Source: Oceanithermus desulfurans
GTDB lineage: Bacteria; Deinococcota; Deinococci; Deinococcales; Marinithermaceae
Assembly (NCBI RefSeq): GCF_014201675.1
Contig: NZ_JACHEZ010000008.1
Location: 1 to 64,000, forward strand
Reading direction: 5' to 3'
DNA: 64,000 nucleotides
Shown here piece after piece: positions 33,781 through 46,877 of the stretch (position 1 is its first letter; every line of letters starts with the position of its first letter). The translations under genes and the position numbers were made by a program. Under the pieces are notes generated by a model, which was given only the letters and a program-made list of their open reading frames with translations, searched no databases and was not told the DNA's origin.

Positions 33781-35139
33781 CTAGCGGACCAGGGCGTTCG
33801 CCGCCGTAAAGAGGCCGAAACCCAGCCCCGGCAGCACGCCCAGCAGCACGACGAGCAGCGTCGCCAGCGCGATCCCCACCGGCGTGGAGCCGGAAAGAAC
33901 GATCTTCTCGACCTTCGCAGCCTTCGCAAACAGCGCCGCGCCCAGCAGCTTGAGGTAGTAGTAGGCGGCGATCACCGCAGCGAAGAGCGCCAGGGCCACG
34001 AGCAGGTACTGCCCGCCGCGCGCCGCTTCGAGGAAGACCAGGTACTTGCCCCAGAAGCCCACAAGAGGCGGAAGACCCGCCAGCGAAAAGAGGGCGACGG
34101 TCCAACCCAGGCCGAGCAGCGGTGAACGGCTCCAAAGCCCCGCCAGCTCCCCGAGCCGCACGCCCTTGCCCTCGTCGAGCTGCGTCAGCACCGCGAAGGC
34201 GAGCCCGGTCGAAAGCGCGTAGGCGAGCAGGTAGTAGCCCATCGCCGGCGCCGGGTCGGGGCCGAAGAGGGCGATGGCGATGTAGCCCGCGTGGGCCACC
34301 GAGGAGTAGGCGAGCATCCGCTTGGCCTCGCCCTGCACCATCGCGGTGAGGTTGCCCCAGAAGACGGTGAGCAGCACCAGCGCCGCCAGCGCGTAGAAGA
34401 CGGGGCCTTCGAGCCCCACCGCGGCCAGCACCCGGGCGAAGGCGGCGAAGGCCGCCGCCTTGACCGCGGTCGCCATGAAGAGGGTGACCGGCGAAGGGCT
34501 GCCCTGGTAGACGTCCGGCGTCCACCAGTGGAAGGGGACGAGCGCGGTCTTGAAGGCCAGGCCCGCGAGCAGCAGCATGACCGCGGCGGCGTAGACCGGC
34601 CCCGAGCCCCCGGCGCCCAGCACGAAGCCGCCGGTGGCGCCGAAGTAGAGGGCGATGCCGTAGAGGAAGACGGCCGCGGCCACCGCCCCCAGCAGGAAGT
34701 ACTTGAGGCTGGCCTCGTAGCTCAGCGCGTCGCGGCGGCTCGCCGCCAGCGCGTAGAGCGGGATCGAGAGCAGCTCGAGCCCCACCACGATCACGCCCAG
34801 GTGGGCGGTGCTGGCCATCACGTGGCCGCCCAGCACCGCAAAGGCCACGAGCGCGTAGTACTCGAACGGGGGCCAGCCCTTCCGCTGGAAGTAGTCGCAG
34901 TCGGCGAGCAGCGCCAGCAGACCGCCCGTGATCATCACCAGGGTGAACCCCTGGGCGAAGGGGTCGAGGACGTAGAGCCCGCCGTAGGCGGAAAAAGGCT
35001 CGCCCCAGCGCAGCGCCAGGCTGACGAGCGCGGCCACCAGGCCCAGCAGGGTGAAGACCTTGGCCGTACGCGCGGGGGCGAAGAAGCCCACGAAGGTGGC
35101 CGCGAGGGCCGTCAGGAAGAGGATCCAGAGCGTGGTCAC
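33781..35139 (-). CDS. nuoN: NADH-quinone oxidoreductase subunit N
   Basis: 452 aa, 14 helices, one of the three antiporter-like proton-pumping subunits of complex I membrane arm (Nqo14 in Thermus). The typical family Lys/Glu segments include GLELLSIPLYALAASRRDALSYEASLKYFLLGA and FKTALVPFHWWTPDVYQGSP. GTG start, GGAGGTG upstream, GTGA overlap with nuoM. Last gene of the 14-gene operon. Confidence 0.94.
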   Translation of the reverse strand: MTTLWILFLTALAATFVGFFAPARTAKVFTLLGLVAALVSLALRWGEPFSAYGGLYVLDPFAQGFTLVMITGGLLALLADCDYFQRKGWPPFEYYALVAFAVLGGHVMASTAHLGVIVVGLELLSIPLYALAASRRDALSYEASLKYFLLGAVAAAVFLYGIALYFGATGGFVLGAGGSGPVYAAAVMLLLAGLAFKTALVPFHWWTPDVYQGSPSPVTLFMATAVKAAAFAAFARVLAAVGLEGPVFYALAALVLLTVFWGNLTAMVQGEAKRMLAYSSVAHAGYIAIALFGPDPAPAMGYYLLAYALSTGLAFAVLTQLDEGKGVRLGELAGLWSRSPLLGLGWTVALFSLAGLPPLVGFWGKYLVFLEAARGGQYLLVALALFAAVIAAYYYLKLLGAALFAKAAKVEKIVLSGSTPVGIALATLLVVLLGVLPGLGFGLFTAANALVR

Positions 35140-36554
35140 CGTCCACCTCCGAGCAGGGCGGCCAGCGCCTCGGCCGCAGGCTGGAGCGCCTGGGTGAAGA
35201 GCTTGGGGTAGACGCCCATGAAGACGATCACCAGCGTAGCCAGCGTGCCCCACTGCCACTCGAAGGCGTCCAGGTCGTCCGCGGGCTTGTCGGGAGCGCT
35301 GTGGAAGATCTGCTGGTAGGCGCCCAGCGCGTACGCGGCCGCGGCGATGACGGCCAGGAAGCCGACGAAGGTCCAGACGGGGCTGGTCTGCCAGGCGCCC
35401 AGCAGGTTCATGAACTCGCCCGGGAAGCCCGAGAGCCCCGGGAGGCCCACCATGGCCAGCACCAGGATCAGCCCCAGCGCCGCCAGCGCCGGCGCCGACT
35501 TGGCCAGGCCCGAAGTGGGCCTGAGGTCAAGGGTGCCGAAGCGGCGGTGCAGGCTGCCGGCGAAGAGGAAGAGCGCCCCGGTGTAGACCGCGGAGGCCGC
35601 CAGCAGGAAGATCGCCCCCAGCGCCCCCTCCGGGGTGCCGCTGAAGAGGCCCAGCGCCCCCACGCCCATGTGCGAGAGCGCGCCGTAGGCCAAAAGCCGC
35701 TTCCAGTCGGTCTGGGCGTAGGCGGTCCAGGCCGCCCCCAACGCCGTCAGCGCCGCCAGCGCCAGCAGCCAGGGCTGGAAGGCGGCGAAGGCCTCGGGGA
35801 AGAGCGGCAACGCCCAGCGGAAGAACCCGAAGAGGCCCACCTTGTAGAGCGTGCCCATCACGTCGGCCAGCCCCGAGGGGTGGTTCTCGGCGTGGAAGTC
35901 GGGCAGCCAGACGTGCAGCGGGAAGAGCGGCGTCTTGACCATGAAGGCGATCAGGAAGGCCGCGAAGGCCCACGTTCCGGCGGCGCCCGCGAGCGGATGG
36001 GCCACCAGGTCGGCCTGCAGGAAGCTGGGCGCACCGCCCAGGTAGCGCACGGCCAGGATGCCCGCGAGCATCAGCAGGCTGCCCACCAGGGTGAAGATCG
36101 CGAACTTGACCAGCGCCCGCACCCGTCCGCTGCCGCCGAAGAGGCCGAGCATGAGCAGGCTGGGAATCAGGGTCGCTTCGAAGAAGACGTAGAAGAGCAC
36201 CAGGTCGCGCGCGGCCAGGATGCCCAGCAGCCCCGACTCCATGAGCAGGGCCAGCCCCACCATCGCCGGCGGCACGTCGTGGGCCGCCAGCAGGGCGATA
36301 AAGGTCGTGATCACGACCGCGAGCATCAACACCGCGCCCACGCCGTCCCAGGCCACGGCGTAGTAGACGCCGGCCTCGGCCAGCAGCGGCACCTGGTAGG
36401 CCCCGCTCGAGCCGTCCAGGAAGGCGCCGAAGCTCACCAGGCCCAGCACCAGCGCGGCCGCCGCCCCAAGGAGTCCCAGCCCCCGGGCCTGGCCCGGCCG
36501 CAGCAGCACCAGCAGGCCGAAGACCAGCGGGAGGAAGATCAGCACGTGGATCAT
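35136..36554 (-). CDS. nuoM: NADH-quinone oxidoreductase subunit M
   Basis: 472 aa, 14 helices, the middle antiporter-like subunit (Nqo13). Landmarks: the [32 protein letters not shown] region with the conserved Glu of helix 5, and [37 protein letters not shown] with the pumping-channel Lys. ATGA overlap with nuoL and GTGA overlap with nuoN. Confidence 0.95.
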   Translation of the reverse strand: MIHVLIFLPLVFGLLVLLRPGQARGLGLLGAAAALVLGLVSFGAFLDGSSGAYQVPLLAEAGVYYAVAWDGVGAVLMLAVVITTFIALLAAHDVPPAMVGLALLMESGLLGILAARDLVLFYVFFEATLIPSLLMLGLFGGSGRVRALVKFAIFTLVGSLLMLAGILAVRYLGGAPSFLQADLVAHPLAGAAGTWAFAAFLIAFMVKTPLFPLHVWLPDFHAENHPSGLADVMGTLYKVGLFGFFRWALPLFPEAFAAFQPWLLALAALTALGAAWTAYAQTDWKRLLAYGALSHMGVGALGLFSGTPEGALGAIFLLAASAVYTGALFLFAGSLHRRFGTLDLRPTSGLAKSAPALAALGLILVLAMVGLPGLSGFPGEFMNLLGAWQTSPVWTFVGFLAVIAAAAYALGAYQQIFHSAPDKPADDLDAFEWQWGTLATLVIVFMGVYPKLFTQALQPAAEALAALLGGGR

Positions 36555-38377
36555 CGCAGCACCCCCCAGACCAGCACGGCCACCAGGCCGAGCACCATGA
36601 GCGCACCGTAGGCGCGCACGTAGCCCGTCTGCACCTTGGAGAGGAGGCCGCCCAGCCACGAGCCCGCTCCGGCGGCGGCGATGTAGACGGTGTCGAGGAA
36701 GCCGTCAAAAAGCGCGAGCACCAGGGCCAGCTCCTTAAGCGGGTTCACGATCAGTACGTTGTACACCCGGTCCACGTAGAAGGCGTTGGACGACCAGGTC
36801 TGGAAGGTGAGGTACCACCCCGGCAGCGCCTGGCGGGTGAAGGCCAGGTAGCCGAGGTAAAGGCCCACCAGCGCGACCACGGCCGAGAGCGCGATCAGCC
36901 CCCACTCGAGGCTGAGCGCCATGTGGTGCTTCTCGACGTGGGCCAGCGCCGGGGCCAGGTAGGGTTCCACCAGGTTCCAAAGCGGCTCGGGGAGGGCCAG
37001 GAAACCCGCGAAGACCGCGCCCAGCGCCAGCACGTCGTTGGGCACGGTCATCACCGGCGGCGCCTCGTGGGGGTGGCCGCTGCCCTGGTACTCGCCCAGG
37101 AAGACGAGCACGTACCAGCGCATCGCGTAGACCGCGGTGAGGAAGGCCACGGCCAGGCCGGCCAGGTAGAAGCCCGTGCCCCCGAAGGGGTAGGTGAGCG
37201 TCGCGGTGATGATCGCGTCCTTGGACCAGAACCCGGCGAGCAGCGGGAATCCGGCGAGCGAGAGCGCGCCCGCGAGGCCGTGCAGGTGGGTGCGCGGCAG
37301 GTACTTCCTGAGGCCGCCCATCTTGCGCACGTCCTGCTCGCCCCCAAGGGCGTGGATGACCGAGCCCGAGGCCATGAAGAGCAGGGCCTTGTAGAAGGCG
37401 TGGGTCATCACGTGGAAGAGCGCGATCCAGTACGCCCCCACCCCCACGGCCAGGAACATGTAGCCCAGCTGGCTGATCGTCGAGTAGGCGACGATCTTCT
37501 TGATGTCCCACTGCCCCAGGGCGCTGAGCGCCCCGTAGGCCGCGGTGACGAGCCCGATGACGGCGATGAAGTAGGAGACGTCCTGCAGGTTGGCGTAGAG
37601 GAAGGAGCTGCGGGCGATCAGGTAGACGCCGGCGGTGACCATCGTGGCCGCGTGGATCAGGGCGCTGACCGGGGTGGGGCCCGCCATGGCGTCGGGCAAC
37701 CAGACCATCAGCGGCACCTGGGCGCTCTTGCCCACCGCGCCGACGAAGAGCAGCAGGCCCGCGGTGCCAAGGGCCAGCGGCAGCACCGTGCTGGACTCGA
37801 TGGCCTCGCGCAGCTCGGCGATCGAGAGGGTGCCGAAGAGGCTGTAGAGCAGCGCCATGCCCAGCAGGAAGCCCAGGTCGCCGATGCGGTTGGTGATGAA
37901 GGCCTTGCGGGCGCTGTCGGCGTTCTTCTTCTCGGTGTACCAGAAGCCGATCAGCAGGAAGCTGGCCAGACCCACACCCTCCCAGCCGATGAACATCACC
38001 GGGTAGCTGCCGGCGAGGACGAGGGTCATCATCATGGCGATGAAGAAGTTGAGGTAGGCGAAGAAGCGGCTGAACCCGGCGTCGCCGTGCATGTAGCCGA
38101 TGGCGTAGACGTGGATCAGGAAGCCGATGCCCGTGACCACCAGCCCCATGTAGCCCGAAAGCGGGTCGAGGACGAGGCTGAAGGGGATGCCGGGCAGCCA
38201 GTCCTTGACCGCCCACTCGGCGCCCCCGGTCAGCACCCCGTAGAGCACCAGCAGGAAGCTGAGCCCCGTCAGGGCCGAGGCGATCACGCCCGGCGCGGGC
38301 TCGCGCAGGTGCTTGCCGAAGAGCCCCAGGAAGACGAAGCCCAGGAGCGGCAGGAGAAGGATGAGTAGGAGCAGCAT
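36551..38377 (-). CDS. nuoL: NADH-quinone oxidoreductase subunit L
   Basis: 608 aa, the distal antiporter-like subunit (Nqo12) with the long lateral helix at its C-terminus. Landmarks: [37 protein letters not shown] and [40 protein letters not shown] at 38377 has GGGGGTG six bases upstream; a GTG at 38383 overlapping nuoK is possible. Confidence 0.95.
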   Translation of the reverse strand: MLLLLILLLPLLGFVFLGLFGKHLREPAPGVIASALTGLSFLLVLYGVLTGGAEWAVKDWLPGIPFSLVLDPLSGYMGLVVTGIGFLIHVYAIGYMHGDAGFSRFFAYLNFFIAMMMTLVLAGSYPVMFIGWEGVGLASFLLIGFWYTEKKNADSARKAFITNRIGDLGFLLGMALLYSLFGTLSIAELREAIESSTVLPLALGTAGLLLFVGAVGKSAQVPLMVWLPDAMAGPTPVSALIHAATMVTAGVYLIARSSFLYANLQDVSYFIAVIGLVTAAYGALSALGQWDIKKIVAYSTISQLGYMFLAVGVGAYWIALFHVMTHAFYKALLFMASGSVIHALGGEQDVRKMGGLRKYLPRTHLHGLAGALSLAGFPLLAGFWSKDAIITATLTYPFGGTGFYLAGLAVAFLTAVYAMRWYVLVFLGEYQGSGHPHEAPPVMTVPNDVLALGAVFAGFLALPEPLWNLVEPYLAPALAHVEKHHMALSLEWGLIALSAVVALVGLYLGYLAFTRQALPGWYLTFQTWSSNAFYVDRVYNVLIVNPLKELALVLALFDGFLDTVYIAAAGAGSWLGGLLSKVQTGYVRAYGALMVLGLVAVLVWGVLR

Positions 38378-38379
38378 GG

Positions 38380-38673
38380 TCACCCCCTAAGCTCCGCGAG
38401 GTCGTCCACCGAGGTGGAGCTGCGGGCGCGGAAGACCGCGACGATGATGCCGAGACCCACGGCCACCTCGGCGGCGGCGAGCGCGATGACCACCAGCGCC
38501 ATCACCTGCCCGTCGAGGTTGCCCGAATTGCGGGCGAAGGCCACGAAGGCCAGGTTGGCGGCGTTGAGCATCAGCTCGATGGACATGAAGATGAGGATCG
38601 CCGTACGCCGCGCCAGCACGCCGTAGAGGCCGATGGCGAAGAGCAGGGCGGAAAGCAGCAGGTAGTAGCTCAC
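38380..38673 (-). CDS. nuoK: NADH-quinone oxidoreductase subunit K
   Basis: 97 aa, three helices (Nqo11). The buried Glu of helix 2 is in [20 protein letters not shown] and that of helix 3 in [18 protein letters not shown], both required for proton transfer. GTG start overlapping the nuoJ stop. Confidence 0.95.
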   Translation of the reverse strand: MSYYLLLSALLFAIGLYGVLARRTAILIFMSIELMLNAANLAFVAFARNSGNLDGQVMALVVIALAAAEVAVGLGIIVAVFRARSSTSVDDLAELRG

Positions 38674-39227
38674 CGGTCCACCTCCCCGAGTTCCCGCTCC
38701 CGCTCGAGCACCTGGAACTTCTTGCGCGCCCCCCGCACCCCCGGCTGCACCAGCACCACCGCAGCCACGGTGGCCGCGAAGAGCAGCACCGCGATGAGCA
38801 GCACGACGTAGAGCCAGGGCCCGTAAAGCAGCCGCCCCAGCGGCCCCGGAAGCCCCCCGGCCAGCTTGATCTCGGCGAGCGGGTGGACCGGCCCCACGCC
38901 CGAGAAGGCGTAGGCCAGGGCCAGGAAGAAGACGGCGGCGAGCGCCGCGGCGAGCGGCCGCATCCAGGGCATGCGGCCCGTGCCCACGTCGGCCTTGGCG
39001 TCGAAGAGCAGCATGATCACGAAGAGGAAGAGGACCATCACCGCGCCGGCGTAGACGATGATCTGGATCCAGCCGAGGAACTGGGCCTCGAGCGCGAAGT
39101 AGACGGTGGCCAGCACCAGGAAGTTGCCCACCAGCGCCAACCCCGCGTGCACCGCGTTCTTGAGGGTGACCGCCGCAAGCGCGCTGGCGACCAGCAGCAC
39201 CCCGGCGATCAGGTCGAAGGCGCTCAC
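38670..39227 (-). CDS. nuoJ: NADH-quinone oxidoreductase subunit J
   Basis: 185 aa, five helices (Nqo10). The conserved third helix [21 protein letters not shown] is intact. GTG start four nt inside the nuoI stop context. The C-terminal tail is hydrophilic and basic. Confidence 0.94.
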   Translation of the reverse strand: MSAFDLIAGVLLVASALAAVTLKNAVHAGLALVGNFLVLATVYFALEAQFLGWIQIIVYAGAVMVLFLFVIMLLFDAKADVGTGRMPWMRPLAAALAAVFFLALAYAFSGVGPVHPLAEIKLAGGLPGPLGRLLYGPWLYVVLLIAVLLFAATVAAVVLVQPGVRGARKKFQVLERERELGEVDR

Positions 39228-39754
39228 TCGTACTTCACCCCCTCCAGCTCGGGCCGTACGTAGGGGACCTCGAAGCCCAGCTTCAGGGGCTTGCCGGTCA
39301 CCTGGGCCTCGCGCCGCTGCGGCTTGGACCCCACGGTACTGGCGAGCAGGTCCTCCTTGCCGTAGACGAAGTCGGAGTAGACGTAGTCGGCCAGCTCGAA
39401 CTCGTTGCCCAGCACGATCGCCCCGGTGGGGCAGGCCTCCTCGCAGAGGCCGCAGAAGATGCAGCGCAGCATGTTGATCTCGTAAACCTTGGCGTAGCGC
39501 TCCCCCGCCGAGACCGGGTGCTCGGGGTCGTTCTCCGCGGGCTCCACGTAGATGGCGTAAGCGGGGCAGGCCGCCGCGCAAAGGCTGCAGCCGATGCACT
39601 TCTCCAGGCCGTCCGGGTGCCGGGTGAGCACGTGCCGGCCGTGGAACCGCGGCTTCAGGGGCACCGGTGCGCTCGGGTAGGGAATGGTCACCGGCTTGGA
39701 GAACAGGTGCTTGAGGGTGATCCCCATCGCCTTGGCCAATGCGAACACGCTCAT
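39224..39754 (-). CDS. nuoI: NADH-quinone oxidoreductase subunit I
   Basis: 176 aa (Nqo9). Two 4Fe-4S motifs (clusters N6a and N6b): [12 protein letters not shown] near residue 53 and [12 protein letters not shown] near 98. It carries electrons toward NuoB. ATG has AGGAGGAG upstream; ATGA overlap with nuoH. Confidence 0.96.
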   Translation of the reverse strand: MSVFALAKAMGITLKHLFSKPVTIPYPSAPVPLKPRFHGRHVLTRHPDGLEKCIGCSLCAAACPAYAIYVEPAENDPEHPVSAGERYAKVYEINMLRCIFCGLCEEACPTGAIVLGNEFELADYVYSDFVYGKEDLLASTVGSKPQRREAQVTGKPLKLGFEVPYVRPELEGVKYE

Positions 39755-40743
39755 ACGGCTCCTCCTTTGCTGGCCACCCAGTAGGCCGTCGCCAGGAACC
39801 AGGCGAGCGCCACCGGGAAGAGCACCCCCCAGGCGAAGCGAATCATCACGTCGTACCGGGTGCGGAACCAGCTGGCCCAGATCCACATCACCAGGAAGAT
39901 GAAGACCAGCCACTTGACGAACAACCACAGGATCGGGACCTCCGGCAGGCCGAAGGGGGCGTGCCATCCGCCCAGGAACAGCGTCGGGATCAGGGCCGAG
40001 GCCGTGATCCAGTGCAGCAGCTCGGCCATGTAGAAGGCCACGAACTTCATGCTGTTGTACTCGGTGGAGAAGCCGCCCACCAGCTCCTGCTCGGCTTCGA
40101 CGAAGTCGAAGGGGGTGCGCCCCATCTCGGCCAGCGCGGCGATGAAGTAGACGATGAAGGCGGGGAACTGCCAGACGATCAGCCAACCGTACCGACCCTG
40201 CCAGTCCACGATGTCGCGCAGGCTGAGCGAGCCCACGACGAGCACCGGGCCCAAGAGCGCGACGCCCAGCGCGAGCTCGTAGCCCACCAGCCCCGCCGCC
40301 GAGCGCAGGCCGCCCATCAGGCTGTACTTCGACCCGGAAGCCCAGCCGGAGAGGAAGATGCCGTAAACGGCCAGCTCGGCGACCGCGAAGATGTAGAGGA
40401 TGCCGACGTCCAGGTCGGCGACCCAGGGGTCGAGGCCGAAGAGGCTGCCTTCGGGCCCCAGCGGGATCACCGCGAAGGCGGCGAGCGCGAAGGTGAAGGA
40501 GATGACCGGCGCCAGCCAGTAGACGAAGCGGTCGGCCTTGGCCACCGAGATGTCTTCCTTGAAGATGGCCTTGACCGCGTCGGCGATCGGCTGCAGCAGG
40601 CCCAGCGGCCCGACCCGGTTGGGACCGAGGCGGACCTGGAAGCGGGCCAGCCCCCGGCGCATGCCCCAGGTGAGGTAGGCGAAGGCGAAGAGCAGGAGCA
40701 GGATCAGGACCAGGCCCTTGATCGCGGCGATCAGGTAGATCAT
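39751..40743 (-). CDS. nuoH: NADH-quinone oxidoreductase subunit H
   Basis: 330 aa, eight helices (Nqo8), forming much of the quinone-entry chamber. The acidic loop [26 protein letters not shown] near residue 205 and the N-terminal [27 protein letters not shown] are strongly conserved. ATG start overlapping the nuoG stop. Confidence 0.96.
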   Translation of the reverse strand: MIYLIAAIKGLVLILLLLFAFAYLTWGMRRGLARFQVRLGPNRVGPLGLLQPIADAVKAIFKEDISVAKADRFVYWLAPVISFTFALAAFAVIPLGPEGSLFGLDPWVADLDVGILYIFAVAELAVYGIFLSGWASGSKYSLMGGLRSAAGLVGYELALGVALLGPVLVVGSLSLRDIVDWQGRYGWLIVWQFPAFIVYFIAALAEMGRTPFDFVEAEQELVGGFSTEYNSMKFVAFYMAELLHWITASALIPTLFLGGWHAPFGLPEVPILWLFVKWLVFIFLVMWIWASWFRTRYDVMIRFAWGVLFPVALAWFLATAYWVASKGGAV

Positions 40744-43130
40744 GAGGTTTCACCTCCCTGGGGAACCAGGGCCCGGAAGGGAAGCCGGGCCGCCGGCATG
40801 CCCGCCGGCAGGAAGAACCAGCCCTTGGGCAGTTCGGGATCGAAGACGAGGCGCGCCCTGAGGGCACCCTGGGGGGTCTCCACCTCGAGCGTCGCCCCCT
40901 CGTCGAGCCCCTCGGCCAGGGCGGTTTCGGGGTGCGCGGCCAGCTCGAGCGCGCCCAGCGCCCGCTGCACCGTCGCCCCCAGGCGGTGGCGCGCCTTCCA
41001 CATGCTGGGCCGCAGGTAGAGGTTGCCCTCCATCGGGGCCGGGCGCGGCGCCAGGCTGACGCGCGGGCGCCAGAGGGTGCCGTAGGGCTCGAGCTTGTCC
41101 AGGTCGATCCGGTAGCGCTCGTGGAAGCGCCGGCGCGCCTGGCGCACGAAGCGCACCGGCGCCTGCACCCCCAGCGCGTCGGCGAAGAGGCCCAGCGCCT
41201 GCGTCAGCCCCTCGGCTTCGCCGGCGTCGACGTGCGCGGGTTCGAGGCCCACGAGCCGGCTCTCGACGTTGAGCAGGGTGCCGCGCTTCTCGTAAGGCGT
41301 CCGGGCGGGCAGCACCACGTCGGCGTAGCGCCGGACCACCTCGCTCATGCGCGCGGCGTGGAAGACGCGGAACTCGGTCATGTCGAGCAGCTTCTGCGGC
41401 GGCGCCTCGGCGGCGATGAAGGCCGCGCGCGGCCCCTCGCGGTCGCCCGTGGGCCAGACGCCCATGGCCTCGAGCCCGCGGGCGTTGGCCGCCGGGGTCA
41501 TGGCGAAGACGCCGGCGCCCTGCGACTTGGCGATCTTCTCGGCCAGCTTCGCGGCCTCGGGGTCCATGAGCACCTCGGCGCCCAGGAAGAGGACCCGCTT
41601 CTCCGCGGCCAGCCAGCGCTCGGCGGCGCGCCTCACCGCCGCCGGGTCCACGCCCGCCACCTCGGTAGGCTCGCGCCCCGCCAGCGCCGCGTCGAAGGCG
41701 GCGAGGAAGGCGACGGCATGACCGGGCTCGAAGACCCCCTTGGCCTCGGCCCACGTCATGACCCGCGTGGGGTGCGGGGCGAAGGCGCCCAGGAGCCGGG
41801 GGTCGGGCGGGGTGTGCTCGCGGATCGAAAGGTCGGCGATCGGGGTGCCGTGGTTGAAACGCGGCGGCATGGGAACCCCGCGCAGCCGCTTGTGGATCCA
41901 GACGTGCGCGATGGGCAGCTCCTCGGTGGGGTCGCCCACCACGAGCAGGTAGTCGGCCTCGAGCACGCTCGCGAAGGGCACCGCCGGGAAGTTCGAGGCC
42001 GGCACCGCGGTGCGCCCCTCGAAGTCGAGGAAGCCGCTCTCCAGCTGCTTGGCGAGCTCGGACGCGGCCAGCCCCTCCTCGATCGTGGCGTCGCCGGGGA
42101 GCACGAGGCCCACGCGCTTCCGCTCGACGCCCTCGAGCCCCTGGCGCATGGCGGCGAGCGCCTCTTCCCAGGTTGCGGGCTCGAGCGAGCCGCCCTTGCG
42201 CACCAGCGGCTGGGTGACGCGGTCCATGTCGGCCCACTCATGGCCGAAGCGGGCCGCGTCGGAGATCCAGATGTCGTTGAGCTCGGGGTTCTCGCGCGCG
42301 CGGATGCGCTCGATGCGCCCCGAGCGGGCGTCGATCCAGATGAACTGACCCGAGGCGTCGTCGGTGCTCACGCTGGGCGTCTGCTCGAACTCCCAGTTGC
42401 GGCCGCGGAAGCGCGCCACCCGGTCGAGCAGCGCCCCCACCGGACAGATGTCGGTGATGTTGCCGCTGAAGTTCGAGGGCAGCCCCTCGTCGGCGGTGCC
42501 GATGAAGGTGTGCACCGCCCGCTCGATGAAGTCGAGCACCTGGTCGCCGGGAATCTCCTCGAAGTAGCGCACGCAGCGCTTGCAGTGGATGCAGCGCTCG
42601 CGGTCGAGGATGATGAACTCGGAAAGCGGGTGGTGCTTGTCGACGTGGCGCTTGCTGAAGGCGTAGCGGGTGTAGACCGGCTCGCCGCTGGGGTCGGTGT
42701 AGAACTTGGCGTCCAGCCCGTACTCGTAAGCGCGGTCCTGCAGGTCGCAGGCGCCGCCCTTGTCGCAGGTGGGGCAGTCGAGCGGGTGGTTGGCGAGCGT
42801 CAGCTCCACCATCCCCGACTGGGCGTGCCGCACCTCGTCCGAGAGCGTGTCGATCACCATGCCCTCGCTGACGGCCAGCGTGCAGCTCGCCATCAGCTTG
42901 GGGAACCAGAAGATCTTGACCTCCCCCGACTCGTCCTTGATCCACTCGCCATCCGGCCCCTTGCGCGGCGCCCCCGCCTTGACCAGGCACATCCGGCAGG
43001 AGCCGGTGGGGCTCAGGTGGCGCTCGGCGCAGAAGAGGGGCACGTCGTAGCCGGCGTGGAAGATCGCGTCCATCGCCGAGGTGCCGGGGGGAACCTCGAC
43101 GGTGCGGTCGTTGACCTTGACTTTCGGCAT
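40740..43130 (-). CDS. nuoG: NADH-quinone oxidoreductase subunit G, lacking the N7 cluster ligands
   Basis: 796 aa (Nqo3). Clusters N1b (C34, C45, C48, C83), N5 (H115, C119, C122, C128) and N4 (C180, C183, C186, C229) are complete. The molybdopterin-like C-terminal region follows. The N7 cluster found in E. coli and Thermus, with Cys at about 253-263 and 291, is absent: the region reads [13 protein letters not shown] with no Cys, and the fourth position is Ser (IWIS). ATG with GGAGGTGAGC before it. Confidence 0.95.
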   Translation of the reverse strand: MPKVKVNDRTVEVPPGTSAMDAIFHAGYDVPLFCAERHLSPTGSCRMCLVKAGAPRKGPDGEWIKDESGEVKIFWFPKLMASCTLAVSEGMVIDTLSDEVRHAQSGMVELTLANHPLDCPTCDKGGACDLQDRAYEYGLDAKFYTDPSGEPVYTRYAFSKRHVDKHHPLSEFIILDRERCIHCKRCVRYFEEIPGDQVLDFIERAVHTFIGTADEGLPSNFSGNITDICPVGALLDRVARFRGRNWEFEQTPSVSTDDASGQFIWIDARSGRIERIRARENPELNDIWISDAARFGHEWADMDRVTQPLVRKGGSLEPATWEEALAAMRQGLEGVERKRVGLVLPGDATIEEGLAASELAKQLESGFLDFEGRTAVPASNFPAVPFASVLEADYLLVVGDPTEELPIAHVWIHKRLRGVPMPPRFNHGTPIADLSIREHTPPDPRLLGAFAPHPTRVMTWAEAKGVFEPGHAVAFLAAFDAALAGREPTEVAGVDPAAVRRAAERWLAAEKRVLFLGAEVLMDPEAAKLAEKIAKSQGAGVFAMTPAANARGLEAMGVWPTGDREGPRAAFIAAEAPPQKLLDMTEFRVFHAARMSEVVRRYADVVLPARTPYEKRGTLLNVESRLVGLEPAHVDAGEAEGLTQALGLFADALGVQAPVRFVRQARRRFHERYRIDLDKLEPYGTLWRPRVSLAPRPAPMEGNLYLRPSMWKARHRLGATVQRALGALELAAHPETALAEGLDEGATLEVETPQGALRARLVFDPELPKGWFFLPAGMPAARLPFRALVPQGGETS

Positions 43131-43132
43131 GC

Positions 43133-44448
<1,316 letters not shown>

Positions 44449-44452
<4 letters not shown>

Positions 44453-45021
44453 GACGCACCCCCTTCCTCGGCCAGCTCGATCGTCGCCTTGCCCATCTTG
44501 TCCTCGTCGGGCAGCGTCTGGCGCACCTCCTCGAGCGGCTTGTCCTGCATCAGGCCCTCGAGCAGGGCCTCGAGCCGCGCCTTGGTGACGCGCTCGACGT
44601 AGGGCTCATCGTTGATCTGAACGACCGGCCCGGTGTGGCAGCTGCCCAGGCACTCCACCGCCTGGAGGCTGAAGCGGCCGTCCTCGGTCACCTCGCCGGG
44701 GAGGATGCCCAGCCGATCGGTGAGGGTGTGCCAAAGCTCGTCCGCCCCCGCCAGCTTGCAGCTGAGCGTCCGGCAGACCTGAAGGTGGTACTTGCCCGTG
44801 GGCAGCCCCTGGTAGTAGCTGTAGAAGCTCATCACCCCGGCCACCTCCGTGGCCGTGGTGCCCACCAGCTCGGCGATCTCCTTCATGCGCTCGAAGTCCA
44901 CGTAGCCCTCGTCCTGCTGCACCCGCCGCAGGAGGGGCATGAGCGCGGAGCGCCGGCGGTCTTCGGGGTACTGCGCAAAGACCTCGGCGAGCCATTCCTG
45001 CTTGTCGTCAAAGAAGCCCAT
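44449..45021 (-). CDS. nuoE: NADH-quinone oxidoreductase subunit E
   Basis: 190 aa (Nqo2), thioredoxin-like fold holding 2Fe-2S cluster N1a. Ligands: QVCRTLSC (near residue 81) and CLGSC (near 124). ATG preceded by GGAGGTAA; 12 nt after the nuoD stop. Confidence 0.95.
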
Positions 45022-45033
45022 GCATTACCTCCG

Positions 45034-46248
45034 TTAGCGGTCGATGCCCCCGAGCACCGGGTCGAGGGTGGCGAGGATGGCGATGAAGTCGGCGAACTGG
45101 TGCCCCTTGCTGGCGTAGGGCAGCGACTGGATGTTGACGAACTCGGGGGTGCGGATCTTGACGCGGTAGGGCATGCTGCCCCCGTCGGAGACGATGTAGT
45201 AGGCCAGCTCGCCGCGCGCCGACTCGGTGGGGACGTAGACCTCGCCCGGCGGCGGGTGGAAGCCCTCGGTGACCAGCTTGAAGTGGAAGATCAGGGCCTC
45301 CATGCTGCGGCCCAGCATCTCGCGCGGCGGCAGCGAGAGGTGGGGGTTGGGGTCGCGGATCGGACCGGGCTCGAGCCGCTCCACCGCCTGCTCGATGATC
45401 CGGTGCGACTGCCGCATCTCCTCGAGGCGCACGATCATGCGGTCGTAGACGTCGCCGCGCGTGCCCAGAGGCACGTCGAAGTCGTACTTGTCGTAACCGC
45501 CGTAGGGGTGCGCCTTGCGCACGTCGTAGTTCACGCCGCTGGCGCGCAGGCTGCCGCCGGTGAGGCCCAGGTTGATGGCCACCTCCGGCGGGATGACCCC
45601 GATCTCGCGGGCGCGCGACTCGAAGATGGGCGAGCCGTCGAACATCCCCTGGTAGTCGTCCACCTTGGCGGGAAAGCCCGCGAGGAACTTCTTCAACTCG
45701 GGAACGAACTCCTCGGGCACGTCCTCCTTCAACCCGCCCACGCGGACGTAGTTGTGGTGGAAGCGCTGGCCGGTCACCCACTCGAAGAGGTCGAGGATGG
45801 CCTCGCGCTCGCGGAAGGCGTAGAAGAAGGGGGTCATCGCGCCCAGGTCCAATAGGCCCGTGGCCACGAAGATCAGGTGGCTGGCGATGCGGCTGAGCTC
45901 GTTGAGGATGATGCGGATCGTCTCGGCGCGCTCGGGCACCTGCGCCCCCACCAGCTTCTCCACCGTAAGCGCATAGGCGAGGTCGTGGGCGAAGGAGTGC
46001 ACGTAGTCCATGCGCGGGGTGTAGGTGAAGTTCTGGGTGTAGGTGCGGTGCTCCATCGTCTTCTCGAAGCCCGAGTGCAGGTAGCCGATGTGCGGCACCA
46101 GATCGACGATCTCCTCGCCGGCCAGCGTGACCACGACGCGCAGCACGCCGTGGGTGGAGGGGTGCTGCGGGCCGACGTTGAGGACCATCAACTCGCTGCG
46201 CAGCTCGCGCGGCTCTTCGCGCGGGGGAACGTCGGTGTGCGGTTTCAT
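45034..46248 (-). CDS. nuoD: NADH-quinone oxidoreductase subunit D
   Basis: 404 aa (Nqo4), forming the quinone site with NuoB. Conserved segments: [23 protein letters not shown] (including the catalytic His) near residue 28, [11 protein letters not shown], and [22 protein letters not shown]-terminal [36 protein letters not shown] is typical. ATGA overlap with nuoC. Confidence 0.96.
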   Translation of the reverse strand: MKPHTDVPPREEPRELRSELMVLNVGPQHPSTHGVLRVVVTLAGEEIVDLVPHIGYLHSGFEKTMEHRTYTQNFTYTPRMDYVHSFAHDLAYALTVEKLVGAQVPERAETIRIILNELSRIASHLIFVATGLLDLGAMTPFFYAFREREAILDLFEWVTGQRFHHNYVRVGGLKEDVPEEFVPELKKFLAGFPAKVDDYQGMFDGSPIFESRAREIGVIPPEVAINLGLTGGSLRASGVNYDVRKAHPYGGYDKYDFDVPLGTRGDVYDRMIVRLEEMRQSHRIIEQAVERLEPGPIRDPNPHLSLPPREMLGRSMEALIFHFKLVTEGFHPPPGEVYVPTESARGELAYYIVSDGGSMPYRVKIRTPEFVNIQSLPYASKGHQFADFIAILATLDPVLGGIDR

Positions 46249-46874
46249 GCGTCCTCCCCTTCGGCGGCCTGCGCCCGCCGCACGTCTTCATAGATCTCGG
46301 CGTAGCCGCGGCGCGCCCCGCCGCGGCGCCCGGTCAGGCCCGGATCCCCGCCCGCGAGCCCCGCGCGGAACGAGGCGGGGTCGATGTAGCGGCCGTCCTT
46401 GAACTGGGTGGGCGTCTCCCCCAGGGGGTAGTCCTTGCGCAGGGGGTGGCCTTCCAGGTCCTCGGGGGTCAGGATCTTGCGCAGGTCGGGGTGCCCCTCG
46501 AAGCGGATCCCCAGCAGGTCGAAGATCTCGCGCTCGAAGAAGTTGGCGCTGGCGTAAAAGGGCACGGCCGAGGGAAGCACCGGGTCGCGCTCGGGAACCC
46601 AGACCCGGGCGAAGAAGCGCGAGCCGTCGCCGTCCTTCCAGCCCTTGATGGAGACCAGCTCGAAGAGCACCGCGTAGCGTTCGGGCCGGGGCTCGGGGTA
46701 GCTGCTGTAGTCGATGCCGATGACGTTGGCCAGGTAGTTGAACCCCAGCTCCTGCATGGCCGGGAAGAAGTCGGCCAGCGCTTCACGCGGAACGTCCAGC
46801 CAGACGAGTCCGCGCGCCTCCTCCACGGCGTAGCCGTGCTCGGCGGCGTAGGTTTTGGCGCGTTCGAGTCGCAC
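46245..46874 (-). CDS. nuoC: NADH-quinone oxidoreductase subunit C
   Basis: 209 aa (Nqo5), separate from NuoD, unlike the fused NuoCD of E. coli. Motif [28 protein letters not shown] and [12 protein letters not shown] is the family signature. GTG start, GGGGTAG nearby. Confidence 0.94.
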   Translation of the reverse strand: MRLERAKTYAAEHGYAVEEARGLVWLDVPREALADFFPAMQELGFNYLANVIGIDYSSYPEPRPERYAVLFELVSIKGWKDGDGSRFFARVWVPERDPVLPSAVPFYASANFFEREIFDLLGIRFEGHPDLRKILTPEDLEGHPLRKDYPLGETPTQFKDGRYIDPASFRAGLAGGDPGLTGRRGGARRGYAEIYEDVRRAQAAEGEDA

Positions 46875-46877
46875 GGT

